From CADEED01 sp043747835 (GTDB taxonomy: Bacteria > Pseudomonadota > Gammaproteobacteria > Steroidobacterales > Steroidobacteraceae), in the NCBI GenBank assembly GCA_043747835.1, contig JAYTOK010000060.1:106209-170208 (forward strand): a stretch of 64,000 nucleotides of DNA, in the 5' to 3' direction. Below, piece after piece: positions 8,370 to 15,100 of the stretch. The notes beneath the pieces are model-generated. The model worked only from the letters and a program-made list of their open reading frames with translations. It did no database searches and had not been told where the DNA came from. Position 1 is the first letter of the stretch. Each line of letters starts with the position of its first letter. Both the position numbers and the translations under genes were made by a program.

Positions 8370-8851
8370 CACATTCCCCCGATTGCGCATTGCGCCTTTT
8401 CCGCCCTAACTGTTTGCGGCACGTTCTGTACATGGTAGGAAGCAGCCCGCTGGGCAACATGACCCGAAAATTCTGCTAGCGGCTTATCGCGCGAGTAGAC
8501 AAGACGAATGTATACCGGCGGAGCATGCACAGCAGCGGATGGCGCCGCACTTGCTGCCGAGCTGTAGCCGCGAGAATCCGCGATGTCGTTGTCGACAATC
8601 GAAACGCGAAGGCGGCCGCCGACCGCATGCGCAATCTTCGCCATCGACTCAAGCGTGAAATTTACGTCACCACGGAGAATTTTGGTGACGTAGGCCGGAG
8701 ACGCACCCAGGGCGTTCGCTAGTTCAACGCGGCTCATGTCGCGAGCTTCCATGCGACGCAGCGTGTCCGAGACAAAACCGCGCATGGCACGCTGCTTAAT
8801 TGCGTGATAGCTGCTGCGCGCGCGCTTTAACAGATCAGCGTACTTCTTCAT
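8369..8851 (-). CDS. HigA/XRE-type antitoxin with long C-terminal chaperone-dependence tail
   Basis: This 160-residue protein starts at ATG 8851, which has GAGGA five bases upstream. Residues about 39-85 are an XRE helix-turn-helix (MSRVELANALGASPAYVTKI). From about residue 90 there is a 70-residue Ala-rich extension with a hydrophobic VYIRLVY patch (113-119). This is much longer than ordinary HigA antitoxins and sits where chaperone-addiction (ChAD) tails occur in TAC antitoxins. The gene is 7 nt from the toxin stop and overlaps the chaperone start by one base. The DNA-binding domain should repress the operon through the palindrome at 9288-9299. The tail's role is inferred from gene order and composition. 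Confidence 0.82.
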   Translation of the reverse strand: MKKYADLLKRARSSYHAIKQRAMRGFVSDTLRRMEARDMSRVELANALGASPAYVTKILRGDVNFTLESMAKIAHAVGGRLRVSIVDNDIADSRGYSSAASAAPSAAVHAPPVYIRLVYSRDKPLAEFSGHVAQRAASYHVQNVPQTVRAEKAQCAIGGM

Positions 8852-8858
8852 GTTGTCC

Positions 8859-9284
8859 TCAATTCTCTGTGTCTTCATACGGAACCACAGTGATGTCGCC
8901 AGCTTCTTTCGCGGCGAAATATGCGGCCCGAGCCTTTTCAGCAGCCTTCATAATCTCTGGGTCATTCTTTCCTTTCTTCAATTCAGCTCTGGCACAAATC
9001 ACAAGGCGTCCGGCGTCAAAAAACCAATAGATGCGCGGAGTGCCGCCTTTACCTTTGAGCCACCGAAACTCATTGAGCTTTCCGTAACCCCGCAGTTGCT
9101 TTGAGAAGCCTTGAAACCATTCCTTGCTCTCGGAGTCAGGGATGTATTCCTGCAAATCGTTGAGTACCGCGTCGGCCAACGCTGCGTCCCACTCCGCAAT
9201 CGCTTCAAGGATGGGGCAGTCGCCATTGGCATCGCAGATCGCACAGACTGTCCACTTGCCTTTTCCCAGCTCTACGACCTGCAT
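8859..9284 (-). CDS. RelE/HigB-family (Gp49-like) toxin of the TAC module
   Basis: The 141-residue protein resembles HigB/Gp49-like mRNA interferases. It has GKLNEFRWLKGKGGTPRIYWFF (read in parts, about 68-89), then RLVICARAELKKG and a basic helix PEIMKAAEKARAAYF, the usual beta-sheet plus C-terminal helix of the family. An unusual N-terminal cluster CAICDANGDC (residues 14-23) gives three closely spaced cysteines that most relatives lack. It is the first gene of the three-gene TAC operon. The ATG at 9284 lies just behind the operator palindrome, with AGG overlapping it. The expected activity is ribosome-dependent mRNA cleavage, held in check by the downstream antitoxin. Confidence 0.8.
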   Translation of the reverse strand: MQVVELGKGKWTVCAICDANGDCPILEAIAEWDAALADAVLNDLQEYIPDSESKEWFQGFSKQLRGYGKLNEFRWLKGKGGTPRIYWFFDAGRLVICARAELKKGKNDPEIMKAAEKARAAYFAAKEAGDITVVPYEDTEN

Positions 9285-9287
9285 CTT

Positions 9288-9348
9288 AACCTATAGGTTC
9301 AACACTCTGGCGGGTGCAGATCACACCTGATTTGTCCTACGGAGTCAA
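9288..9348 (-). promoter_or_regulatory. Promoter and palindromic operator of the TAC operon
   Basis: On the minus strand TTGACT (9348-9343), a 17-bp spacer and TGTGAT (9325-9320) form a plausible sigma-70 promoter. The perfect 12-bp palindrome AACCTATAGGTT (9288-9299) lies between it and the toxin ATG and overlaps the ribosome-binding site. It is the obvious binding site for the XRE antitoxin. Confidence 0.55.
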
Positions 9349-9976
9349 CAAGTTGGGGCATCGAAAAGCAGCTGTTGTGTGCTCATAAATGCCCGATCAC
9401 CGCCAATTGAGACGCGGGGGGTATTGTCAAATTCAAGGGGACCCGTGGCAAGCGACGCGGGTTCCGACAACTTGTGTAATTCCGAATTTTTAGCCCCTCC
9501 CGCCCAACTCCGTTAGAGCCCATCGCATTTGCCCCGGACATCTGCTTGGAAACCCTGGACGTTTGCTTTCACCTTCGCGTCAACACCGCGTCAGGTGAAG
9601 AGGTCAGCGCAAGTCACGGATTATTTGCAATCGGGGCACGCTCGGATCTTCTTGACGTCCAGCGACTGGAACATGTGTCGACGATCCGTGCGATTCAGAC
9701 AGCGCGTCCATCCGACAAGCCGCACGACGCAATCTGCTTCGATCTCACTCAAGGCTCGCGCCTCACACCGCGGTCGTATCGCCACGGGGCAGGCACTTTG
9801 AAGCCGGTCCTCACGCCGACCCGCCACTTCATCCCTCTCTGACGCTAGACGAGCGGCACGTATCGCCGACGTGTCGGCGTCCTCCTCGGGGTGAAGCTGC
9901 ACGCGAGCGTATCGAGCGCCGAGCTTCGGACTAACTCACTGCTCGCGTCTTTAAGGCTGCCGGAAGCGTCTGCAAA
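9349..9976. other. Non-coding or degenerate stretch inside the accessory insertion
   Basis: No convincing gene is seen. A minus-strand frame ending at 9621 (possible start 9902) finishes with RRHMFQSLDVKKIRACPDCK, reminiscent of a small zinc-ribbon protein. It has only part of the expected cysteine set and no ribosome site. A stem ACCCG/CGGGT occurs near 9445-9466. The rest is featureless. Confidence 0.4.
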
Positions 9977-10339
9977 CTAGGCGATGATCCAGTCAAGCGC
10001 CTTCTTGCCGATTGCAATCACCGCATCGAAAGTCAGCTCGATTCCTTTTTCTTGTGCGGTGCTTTTGATCTTCTCCCACACCGGCTTGCTGCGAACCGTG
10101 TCTAGGAGTTCGTGACCTTCCCAAGTCAACTTTGGCGTCAGCAAATATGGCGGTGCATTGAGAGATTCCGACAATATGCCGTCGATGAAGCCTGCCTCAT
10201 GCAACAAGAGGGCGTGATCAATCTTCGCCTTTGATTGGCCAGGCGACTGCTGGTGATACGCGAATTCTGATCGCTGTTCGTCGGTGAGACCTTCGACTTC
10301 GATCAGCACATCACGGATAACATCCCAATCGCGCTTCAT
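9977..10339 (-). CDS. DUF2513-family protein
   Basis: The 120-residue protein begins MKRDWDVIRDVLIEVE and contains YHQQ...HALLLHEAGFIDGI and LTWEGHELLDTVR followed by VWEKIKS. This order is typical of the DUF2513 family of small winged-helix-like proteins found in prophages and genomic islands. No biochemical role is known to me. It stands alone, 98 bp from the next gene, in the same orientation as the TAC genes. Its presence supports the view that this block is transferred DNA. Confidence 0.75.
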   Translation of the reverse strand: MKRDWDVIRDVLIEVEGLTDEQRSEFAYHQQSPGQSKAKIDHALLLHEAGFIDGILSESLNAPPYLLTPKLTWEGHELLDTVRSKPVWEKIKSTAQEKGIELTFDAVIAIGKKALDWIIA

Positions 10340-10437
10340 TGGTTCGCTCCTATCGTGCTCGTGCGTGTCTCGAAATAGAGAACTGTGGAGACTCGTTGGC
10401 CGCGAGAATCTGCATGAAACTCGTTACCGTCGGACTA

Positions 10438-11091
10438 TCAGCCAACGGATGGTGCGTCGGGCCATTGCGAGAGTTGCTTCTTGGCTTCGGCGAGGACCTC
10501 AGCAATGGCCTTTGAAACGAGCTCAAGGGTTTTCGTCACGTATTCTTCCGGATGGGAATCGAACTCGACGTGCCAGTGATCACGAACCAAATTCTGCAGG
10601 GACTGAATAGCGCTATCCGATAGGAAGATCGAAGCGGGCCCCATTAACTCCCGGAGTTCGTTCAGCGCGTGCGCGCCGTTTTTTGCAAGCGCAATGAAAC
10701 GAGGTTTCTCTGGAATTGTCATGTCCTGTTCCGTGCCCGGCTGAAGGTAATACTCGGAGCGATCGACTAGCGTGAGACTTAGCTTGTTCAAGTGCGACAG
10801 CAGCTCAACATAGTATTTCTCTCGAAACGCCCACTGTTGCTGGGTGAGCCATGCGCTCCCAGATAGAGCAGCCTTGATCTCCTCCGTATCACGCGTGTTC
10901 TTCTTCAGCTGTTCATTCAGCTTGTTGAAGTGTTCGGTGTTCGCTCGATTTGTGGCGCTGGTCATCAGATAGTTCACCAAGTACGCGCTCGTCAGCGCGA
11001 TGGCGATAGCTCCAAAGTAGGCGTACCACGGGAAGTTGATCCCTTGTCGGCCAACCGCTTCTACTAACTGCTGAAATTCCGCTGGGGACAT
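10438..11091 (-). CDS. Single-pass membrane protein of unknown function
   Basis: This 217-residue product has one strong N-terminal membrane helix (WYAYFGAIAIALTSAYLVNYL, about residues 22-42). Next comes a coiled-coil-like segment (HFNKLNEQLKKNTRDTEEI) and a helical cytoplasmic-looking domain with WAFREKYYVELLSHLNKLSLTLV. I do not recognise the family. The layout (N-terminal anchor, coiled coil, soluble domain) resembles small phage-island membrane proteins. Its start lies 11 nt from the stop of the upstream lipoprotein gene, so the two are probably cotranscribed. Confidence 0.7.
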   Translation of the reverse strand: MSPAEFQQLVEAVGRQGINFPWYAYFGAIAIALTSAYLVNYLMTSATNRANTEHFNKLNEQLKKNTRDTEEIKAALSGSAWLTQQQWAFREKYYVELLSHLNKLSLTLVDRSEYYLQPGTEQDMTIPEKPRFIALAKNGAHALNELRELMGPASIFLSDSAIQSLQNLVRDHWHVEFDSHPEEYVTKTLELVSKAIAEVLAEAKKQLSQWPDAPSVG

Positions 11092-11102
11092 TTTGGCGCC
11101 AC

Positions 11103-11519
11103 CTAGTTCGTTCCTGAGGTCGCGCGTTCCTTGGCGAACTCTCCGAAGGAGCGTTTGATCTTCGCCTCAAGGCTGTTCAGCCAAACATAGCCTTGCTTGT
11201 TTATTGAGCGGTCGTTGTTTGAAAGGCCGTGGTTTTCGATGATATCCATAGTGATCCGCTCACCCGCGTAGCCAACCGCCACGCGCATCTTGTAAGCCTT
11301 ATAGTTGAATTTCGCATAGACAATGCCAGGAGCGGTGCCGTCGAAGTACCAGTCGCCGCCACGTGACTCGGTCGGAGGGGCCGAGACCGCATTAAGGATG
11401 CACACCTCAACCTGTTTCTTAGAAGCTCCTACAGGCGGGGCGAAGGACACCTGCTTCAGCGGTGTGGATGAGCACGCAGCAAGCAGAACGACTGCCGCAA
11501 AAATCCAGGCGCGTTTCAT
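11103..11519 (-). CDS. Small lipoprotein of unknown function
   Basis: The 138-residue product has a clear lipoprotein signal: MKRAWIFAAVVLLAAC with lipobox LAAC, followed by SSTP. The mature part has AVSAPPTESRGGDWYFDG and repeated aromatic/basic beta-strand-like stretches (YAKFNYKAYKMRVAVGY). The family is not recognised. It heads a two-gene unit with the membrane protein at 10438-11091. It is the gene nearest the right junction of the accessory insertion. Confidence 0.72.
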   Translation of the reverse strand: MKRAWIFAAVVLLAACSSTPLKQVSFAPPVGASKKQVEVCILNAVSAPPTESRGGDWYFDGTAPGIVYAKFNYKAYKMRVAVGYAGERITMDIIENHGLSNNDRSINKQGYVWLNSLEAKIKRSFGEFAKERATSGTN

Positions 11520-11627
11520 AGAAGCCCTCTTGCTAGTTGCTTCCTACCTAGAAGCATTCGGCAGGAGAATAGCGTCCGACTAGCTATCAAAGGCGTGCGT
11601 ACGGCGCACTACCAGTAGGGATCGTAT

Positions 11628-11840
11628 TGCGGCTGCAATAGTGCCCAAACGAAGGTGGATGCCGGTTCTTAGGTGGCGCTCGAACGCGCGTAACCGGATG
11701 AATTAAATGGCTCCCTGGGTTGGACTCGAACCAACGACCAACGGATTAACAGTCCGACGCTCTACCAACTGAGCTACCAGGGAACTGAGAGCCTTGCGAG
11801 GGCGCGCATTCTCTTGGGTTCGCTGAGTTCCGTCAAGTAT
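11628..11840. repeat. Duplicated segment, copy 1, right part (tRNA-Asn and flanks)
   Basis: From TTGCGGCTGCAA onward the sequence matches 34887-35091, including the whole tRNA-Asn and about 55 bp beyond it. The left flank is more diverged than the tRNA. It is the continuation of the repeat that breaks off at 7730. Confidence 0.75.
11708..11783 (-). tRNA. tRNA-Asn (GTT), intact copy
   Basis: Read on the minus strand it starts TCCCTGGTAGCTCAGTTGG, has anticodon loop CTGTTAA (GTT), a GGTTCGAGTCC T-arm, a fully paired 7-bp acceptor (TCCCTGG/CCAGGGA), discriminator G and an encoded CCA. It lies in the duplicated segment, and a damaged second copy is at 34962. Confidence 0.95.
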
Positions 11841-11886
11841 TCCCCCTAAATCAGCGACTTACCTTCCGGTCACTGGCGCAGAACCC

Positions 11887-13527
11887 TCAATTCCCGCAGC
11901 CGCCTTCCTTTGGGGTGAGCTGATACTGCTCAGTCCCCGTTCGCGACATCACGCCGGCGGGCGTTTTCACGCTTCCCGGGCCCGTCGCGGTGATGCTGAC
12001 CGCCACCTCATCGGCGTACTTCACGGTGTAAGTGCCGTTGCCATACACGGTGAACCCGCTCATGTTGCCGGCGTACGTATACGTCCCGCCGTTCGCATCG
12101 GCCGGCACGAACTTCACGGTGTTGCCGCTGCCGGCGATCGTGAACGGCGCGGCGATGTCGCAGATCTCGCCGGTGCCGACGAAATCATCGGCGCCGCCTG
12201 TCGCGGAATACGCGGCGCCTTCGTTCGTGTCGAACGCGAGCTCGGCCTTGCCGATGCCGCGCTTCGAGCGCGCTTCGAACGTCACGCGTGCCTGCTGCTT
12301 CTTCTCGCTCGGTCCGACGTACGTGAACTTCGCGTCGCTGCGAACCTTGGAGCCGGCGGGATCGAGCGACGAGTCGCCGCTCAACGTGGCGGACACGGTG
12401 CCGCCAACCGCGCTGCCGTCCACGCGGCTGCGCGGCGCCGCCAGGATGCTGAACGACGTCGATGGTTTGGCCCGCGACCGTTTCGCGGGCGTGGTGGTGG
12501 GCTCGAGCTTTACGCACTTGCCGCGCTCCCACACGTCGCGCGCGCGCTCTGTGTATTGCACGGCCATCAACTCGAGAATCTTCGCGAGATCCGCGGAGTT
12601 CTGCACGTCGCCGTCGGTTGCCTGCGAGCTGCGGCGGTTCACGCGCTGGCTCGCGGTTCCGCCCGCGGGCGAGCTCAAGTTCAGATCCACGAACGTGCCC
12701 GCGTTCGCGCCGAAGGAGGCGTGTTCGACGTGAGTCTGCGTATCAGTGTCGACGTAGTGTGCGTCATCGCTCAAGTTTCGTACGACGATCGTCTTGATGG
12801 TGATGTTGGTGCCGGCGCTTCCGCCTGCGCGCGCAAGCGATGATTGGGAGGTGGCCTCCAGCGTCACTTTGCCCGCGGCGTCCGGACACACATTCATCTT
12901 CATGCGTGTCTGGAATTTTCCGTGCAGACCGCCCGACTCGACATCCGTTGCGGATTCGTAGCCGATCGTGCCTTCGCCGATCTCCATCGTCGAGACGACT
13001 TCCTTGCTCTTGTAGGTTGCCTTCGAGGGCTTGCCCTCGGCGTAGAGCGACTCGAAATCGAGCGCGACGCCCGAGAGCTCCACGACGGCCTGCGCCACTC
13101 CCAATGCGCCGTCGGCAACGGCGGCGTTCTGCACGGCTATCCATCGCGGTGGCTGCCACTGCGACGTGAAGCGTTTCATTTCGAGCATGAGCGCGCGCAA
13201 CGCGGCATCCGCGCGCTCAGGCCCGCCGAGCTCCGCGTCGAGGCCGCTGACGGTCAGTAGTTTGCGGTGCGCGGTGTACTCGAACTCGCCGATCCGGCGC
13301 AGCGTGGTCTCGCGATCGGATTGCAGCAGCGCGGCGAAAGCCGCGGCTTCGGCGGCCTTGCCCGTGAGTGGATTCGCGGTCGGCGCGGTCGGCGCGGTCG
13401 GCGCGGCAGGAGCAGCCGAACTCGCCGAAGCTGGCGGATCCGCTGTCGTCTCCACGCTCGCCGACTCCGCGGCCCGCTCACAACCGCTGAGCACCACGAG
13501 AAAGGCGAGGGCAACCAACGCGCGCAT
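11887..13527 (-). CDS. Lipoprotein of unknown function, last gene of the four-gene exported operon
   Basis: The 546-residue protein has a lipoprotein signal (VALAFLVVLSGC, lipobox LSGC). An Ala/Pro/Thr-rich linker follows with a short APT repeat (about residues 35-50). Next is a helical region (about 55-150) and a long beta-rich remainder that includes GTYTYAGNMSGFTVYGNGTY and a C-terminal GGCGN. I recognise no catalytic motif. It lies 12 nt behind the gene at 13540-14457 in a tight operon of four secreted proteins, so it probably works in the same envelope or surface complex. No Shine-Dalgarno is obvious, which suggests coupled translation. Confidence 0.75.
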   Translation of the reverse strand: MRALVALAFLVVLSGCERAAESASVETTADPPASASSAAPAAPTAPTAPTANPLTGKAAEAAAFAALLQSDRETTLRRIGEFEYTAHRKLLTVSGLDAELGGPERADAALRALMLEMKRFTSQWQPPRWIAVQNAAVADGALGVAQAVVELSGVALDFESLYAEGKPSKATYKSKEVVSTMEIGEGTIGYESATDVESGGLHGKFQTRMKMNVCPDAAGKVTLEATSQSSLARAGGSAGTNITIKTIVVRNLSDDAHYVDTDTQTHVEHASFGANAGTFVDLNLSSPAGGTASQRVNRRSSQATDGDVQNSADLAKILELMAVQYTERARDVWERGKCVKLEPTTTPAKRSRAKPSTSFSILAAPRSRVDGSAVGGTVSATLSGDSSLDPAGSKVRSDAKFTYVGPSEKKQQARVTFEARSKRGIGKAELAFDTNEGAAYSATGGADDFVGTGEICDIAAPFTIAGSGNTVKFVPADANGGTYTYAGNMSGFTVYGNGTYTVKYADEVAVSITATGPGSVKTPAGVMSRTGTEQYQLTPKEGGCGN

Positions 13528-13539
13528 AGGTAGTCCGAC

Positions 13540-14457
13540 CTACTGCAGCGCGAACTGCCACTTCACGGTCAGCGTCCCGCCTTCACCCTCGGCGCCGCTC
13601 ATCTTGATCGTCTGCTTGCCCGACGCATTCCGCAGATCGCCCGTAATCGCCGCAGTCATCGGCTTCAGCATGCCGGGAAACCTGGCTTCGCCCTTCGATG
13701 TCCCGCTCTTCTCATCCGGAAAATCGGACGTGACTTGCTGCGTGTAACCGACGCCCACGAGCGGCAGCGGCAGCATGATGTAGATCTCTTTCCTCTCGCT
13801 GTCGATCTCGAGCCGCGTCGTATACGCGTCCTTCGAACCGGCCAGCAGGGGCACGTTTCCCGCACCCTTGCGCGTCTCTTCGCGGCTGCACTGGTGATTG
13901 GGTTTCCCGGAGCACAGCGGATCGGACGTCTTCGCGCGATACGACTCGTCGATCGAGTACGTGCCTTTCTCGGCACTCGGCACCCAGATCTGGTACCGCG
14001 GCCCATCCAGTTTGGTCGCCGCGGCCACATCGCCTTTCGTCGCCTCGATGTCCGCCGTGTTCATCGTGCTGCTGTACGCCACGATTGCCTTCTCGATGCA
14101 GGCTTCGTCCTCGCCGCACCGCTCGGCGATTTTCATCATGTCGTTCATCGCCGGTTCCATCTTCTTCTGGACCTTCGCGACCTGGGTCTGCTTCTTCGCG
14201 ATCGATGCGTCCCGTCCGGCGTCCACGGCGCGCAACCCGGAGATCGCCTGGCTCTCCTCCGCGCTCAACTGCACGACCATGTTCATCGTGCGCTGGACCC
14301 GCCACTCGGACGGATCGTCCTTGCTGGCGTTCTTGCCGACGGCGGAATACTCGTATTGCACGTTCAGCGTGGCCTTCGCGCCTTTGGCCGCGAGCAGGTC
14401 GGCATGCGCGGCGCCGCTCGCGATGAGTCCGATCGACAATGCGATTGCGGTTTTCAT
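13540..14457 (-). CDS. Secreted protein of unknown function, third gene of the exported operon
   Basis: This 305-residue protein begins at ATG 14457, with GGGAG at the right distance upstream. The signal peptide ends SGAAHA-DLL (about residue 22). The mature protein has a basic helical stretch KKQTQVAKVQKKMEPAMNDM and four cysteines (CGEDEAC, then C...C), suggesting disulphides. Beta-rich DAYTTRLEIDSERKEIYIML and a C-terminal WQFALQ follow. Family and activity are unknown. It is 13 nt downstream of the second gene and 12 nt upstream of the fourth. Confidence 0.75.
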   Translation of the reverse strand: MKTAIALSIGLIASGAAHADLLAAKGAKATLNVQYEYSAVGKNASKDDPSEWRVQRTMNMVVQLSAEESQAISGLRAVDAGRDASIAKKQTQVAKVQKKMEPAMNDMMKIAERCGEDEACIEKAIVAYSSTMNTADIEATKGDVAAATKLDGPRYQIWVPSAEKGTYSIDESYRAKTSDPLCSGKPNHQCSREETRKGAGNVPLLAGSKDAYTTRLEIDSERKEIYIMLPLPLVGVGYTQQVTSDFPDEKSGTSKGEARFPGMLKPMTAAITGDLRNASGKQTIKMSGAEGEGGTLTVKWQFALQ

Positions 14458-14470
14458 GTTTACTCCCTGA

Positions 14471-15088
14471 CTACTTGGCGATCGTCGGCGTGATCGTCCA
14501 CGTCCACCCATTCTTCTTCGCCGTGAACTGCGTCTTCGCCGCATTCACGCTGAGCTCCGGCGTATTCGGGATCGGCATCCCGAACATCACGGGCGAGGGC
14601 AGCGAAAACTCCTCGGGCCGGGTCTTGTTCGCCGCGGGAACGGGCTTGCGTCCGGCGGTGCACATGTACATCGCCTCGACGACGGGATACTTCGTCGTCA
14701 CGGTGAACGTCAGCACGCCCGCGAGCCCGGTCGTCACGCTCGACAACTCGTAGTGCTCGTACTCGCCCTTCAGAATGGGCGCGAGGCAGCTCGGTTCCCG
14801 GTCGCGCACTTTCTGCATCGTCGATTTGAAATTCTGGATCACCGGCGTCCCGACGATCGCCTGCTCGGACATCTTCCACATGAGACTGATCGTGACGCGA
14901 TCGGCGACGTCGGCCTGCCCGGCGCCGTTGCTCGCGATGTGCGTCGCATCCTGATAGACGCCCACGATGTCGTACTTGATCAGCTGGGCGCCGCCCCATT
15001 TCTGCATGGCGGCCATATCCATCTGCTGCGCGCCGGCGCCACAAGAGACCGCCGACAGCAGCGCAACGCGTACTAACAACTTGCTCAT
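14471..15088 (-). CDS. Secreted protein of unknown function, second gene of the exported operon
   Basis: The 205-residue product has a signal peptide ending CGAGA-QQM. The ATG at 15088 is preferred over 15094 because AAGGAG lies 8 nt before it but only 2 nt before the other. The mature part carries MKW-like helices, a Cys pair (PSCLAP and MYMCTAG) and a beta-strand run GVLTFTVTTKYPVVEAMYM; it ends WTWTITPTIAK. The family is not recognised. It lies 12 nt behind the large Ig/propeller lipoprotein gene, and the proteins are all exported, so a shared periplasmic or surface role is likely. Confidence 0.75.
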   Translation of the reverse strand: MSKLLVRVALLSAVSCGAGAQQMDMAAMQKWGGAQLIKYDIVGVYQDATHIASNGAGQADVADRVTISLMWKMSEQAIVGTPVIQNFKSTMQKVRDREPSCLAPILKGEYEHYELSSVTTGLAGVLTFTVTTKYPVVEAMYMCTAGRKPVPAANKTRPEEFSLPSPVMFGMPIPNTPELSVNAAKTQFTAKKNGWTWTITPTIAK

Positions 15089-15100
15089 GTTCATTTCTCC

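Larger units (their letters stand above)
7731..11627. mobile_element. Accessory insertion carrying the TAC module and orphan genes
   Basis: In duplicate copy 2 the protease is followed directly by the tRNA-Asn flank. In copy 1 the same two points are separated by about 3.9 kb. The insert has visibly lower GC and AT-rich spacers. It holds a SecB-like chaperone, antitoxin, toxin, a DUF2513 gene, a membrane protein and a lipoprotein. No integrase, transposase or clear terminal repeats were found, so the transfer mechanism is unknown. A deletion in copy 2 is the alternative, but copy 2 keeps an ideal ribosome site at the junction, which favours insertion in copy 1. Confidence 0.65.

Noticed and set aside
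7731..11627. Classical integrative element at tRNA-Asn
   Set aside because: No integrase gene and no duplicated tRNA 3' end were found at the island's left junction, so tRNA-directed integration is not supported.
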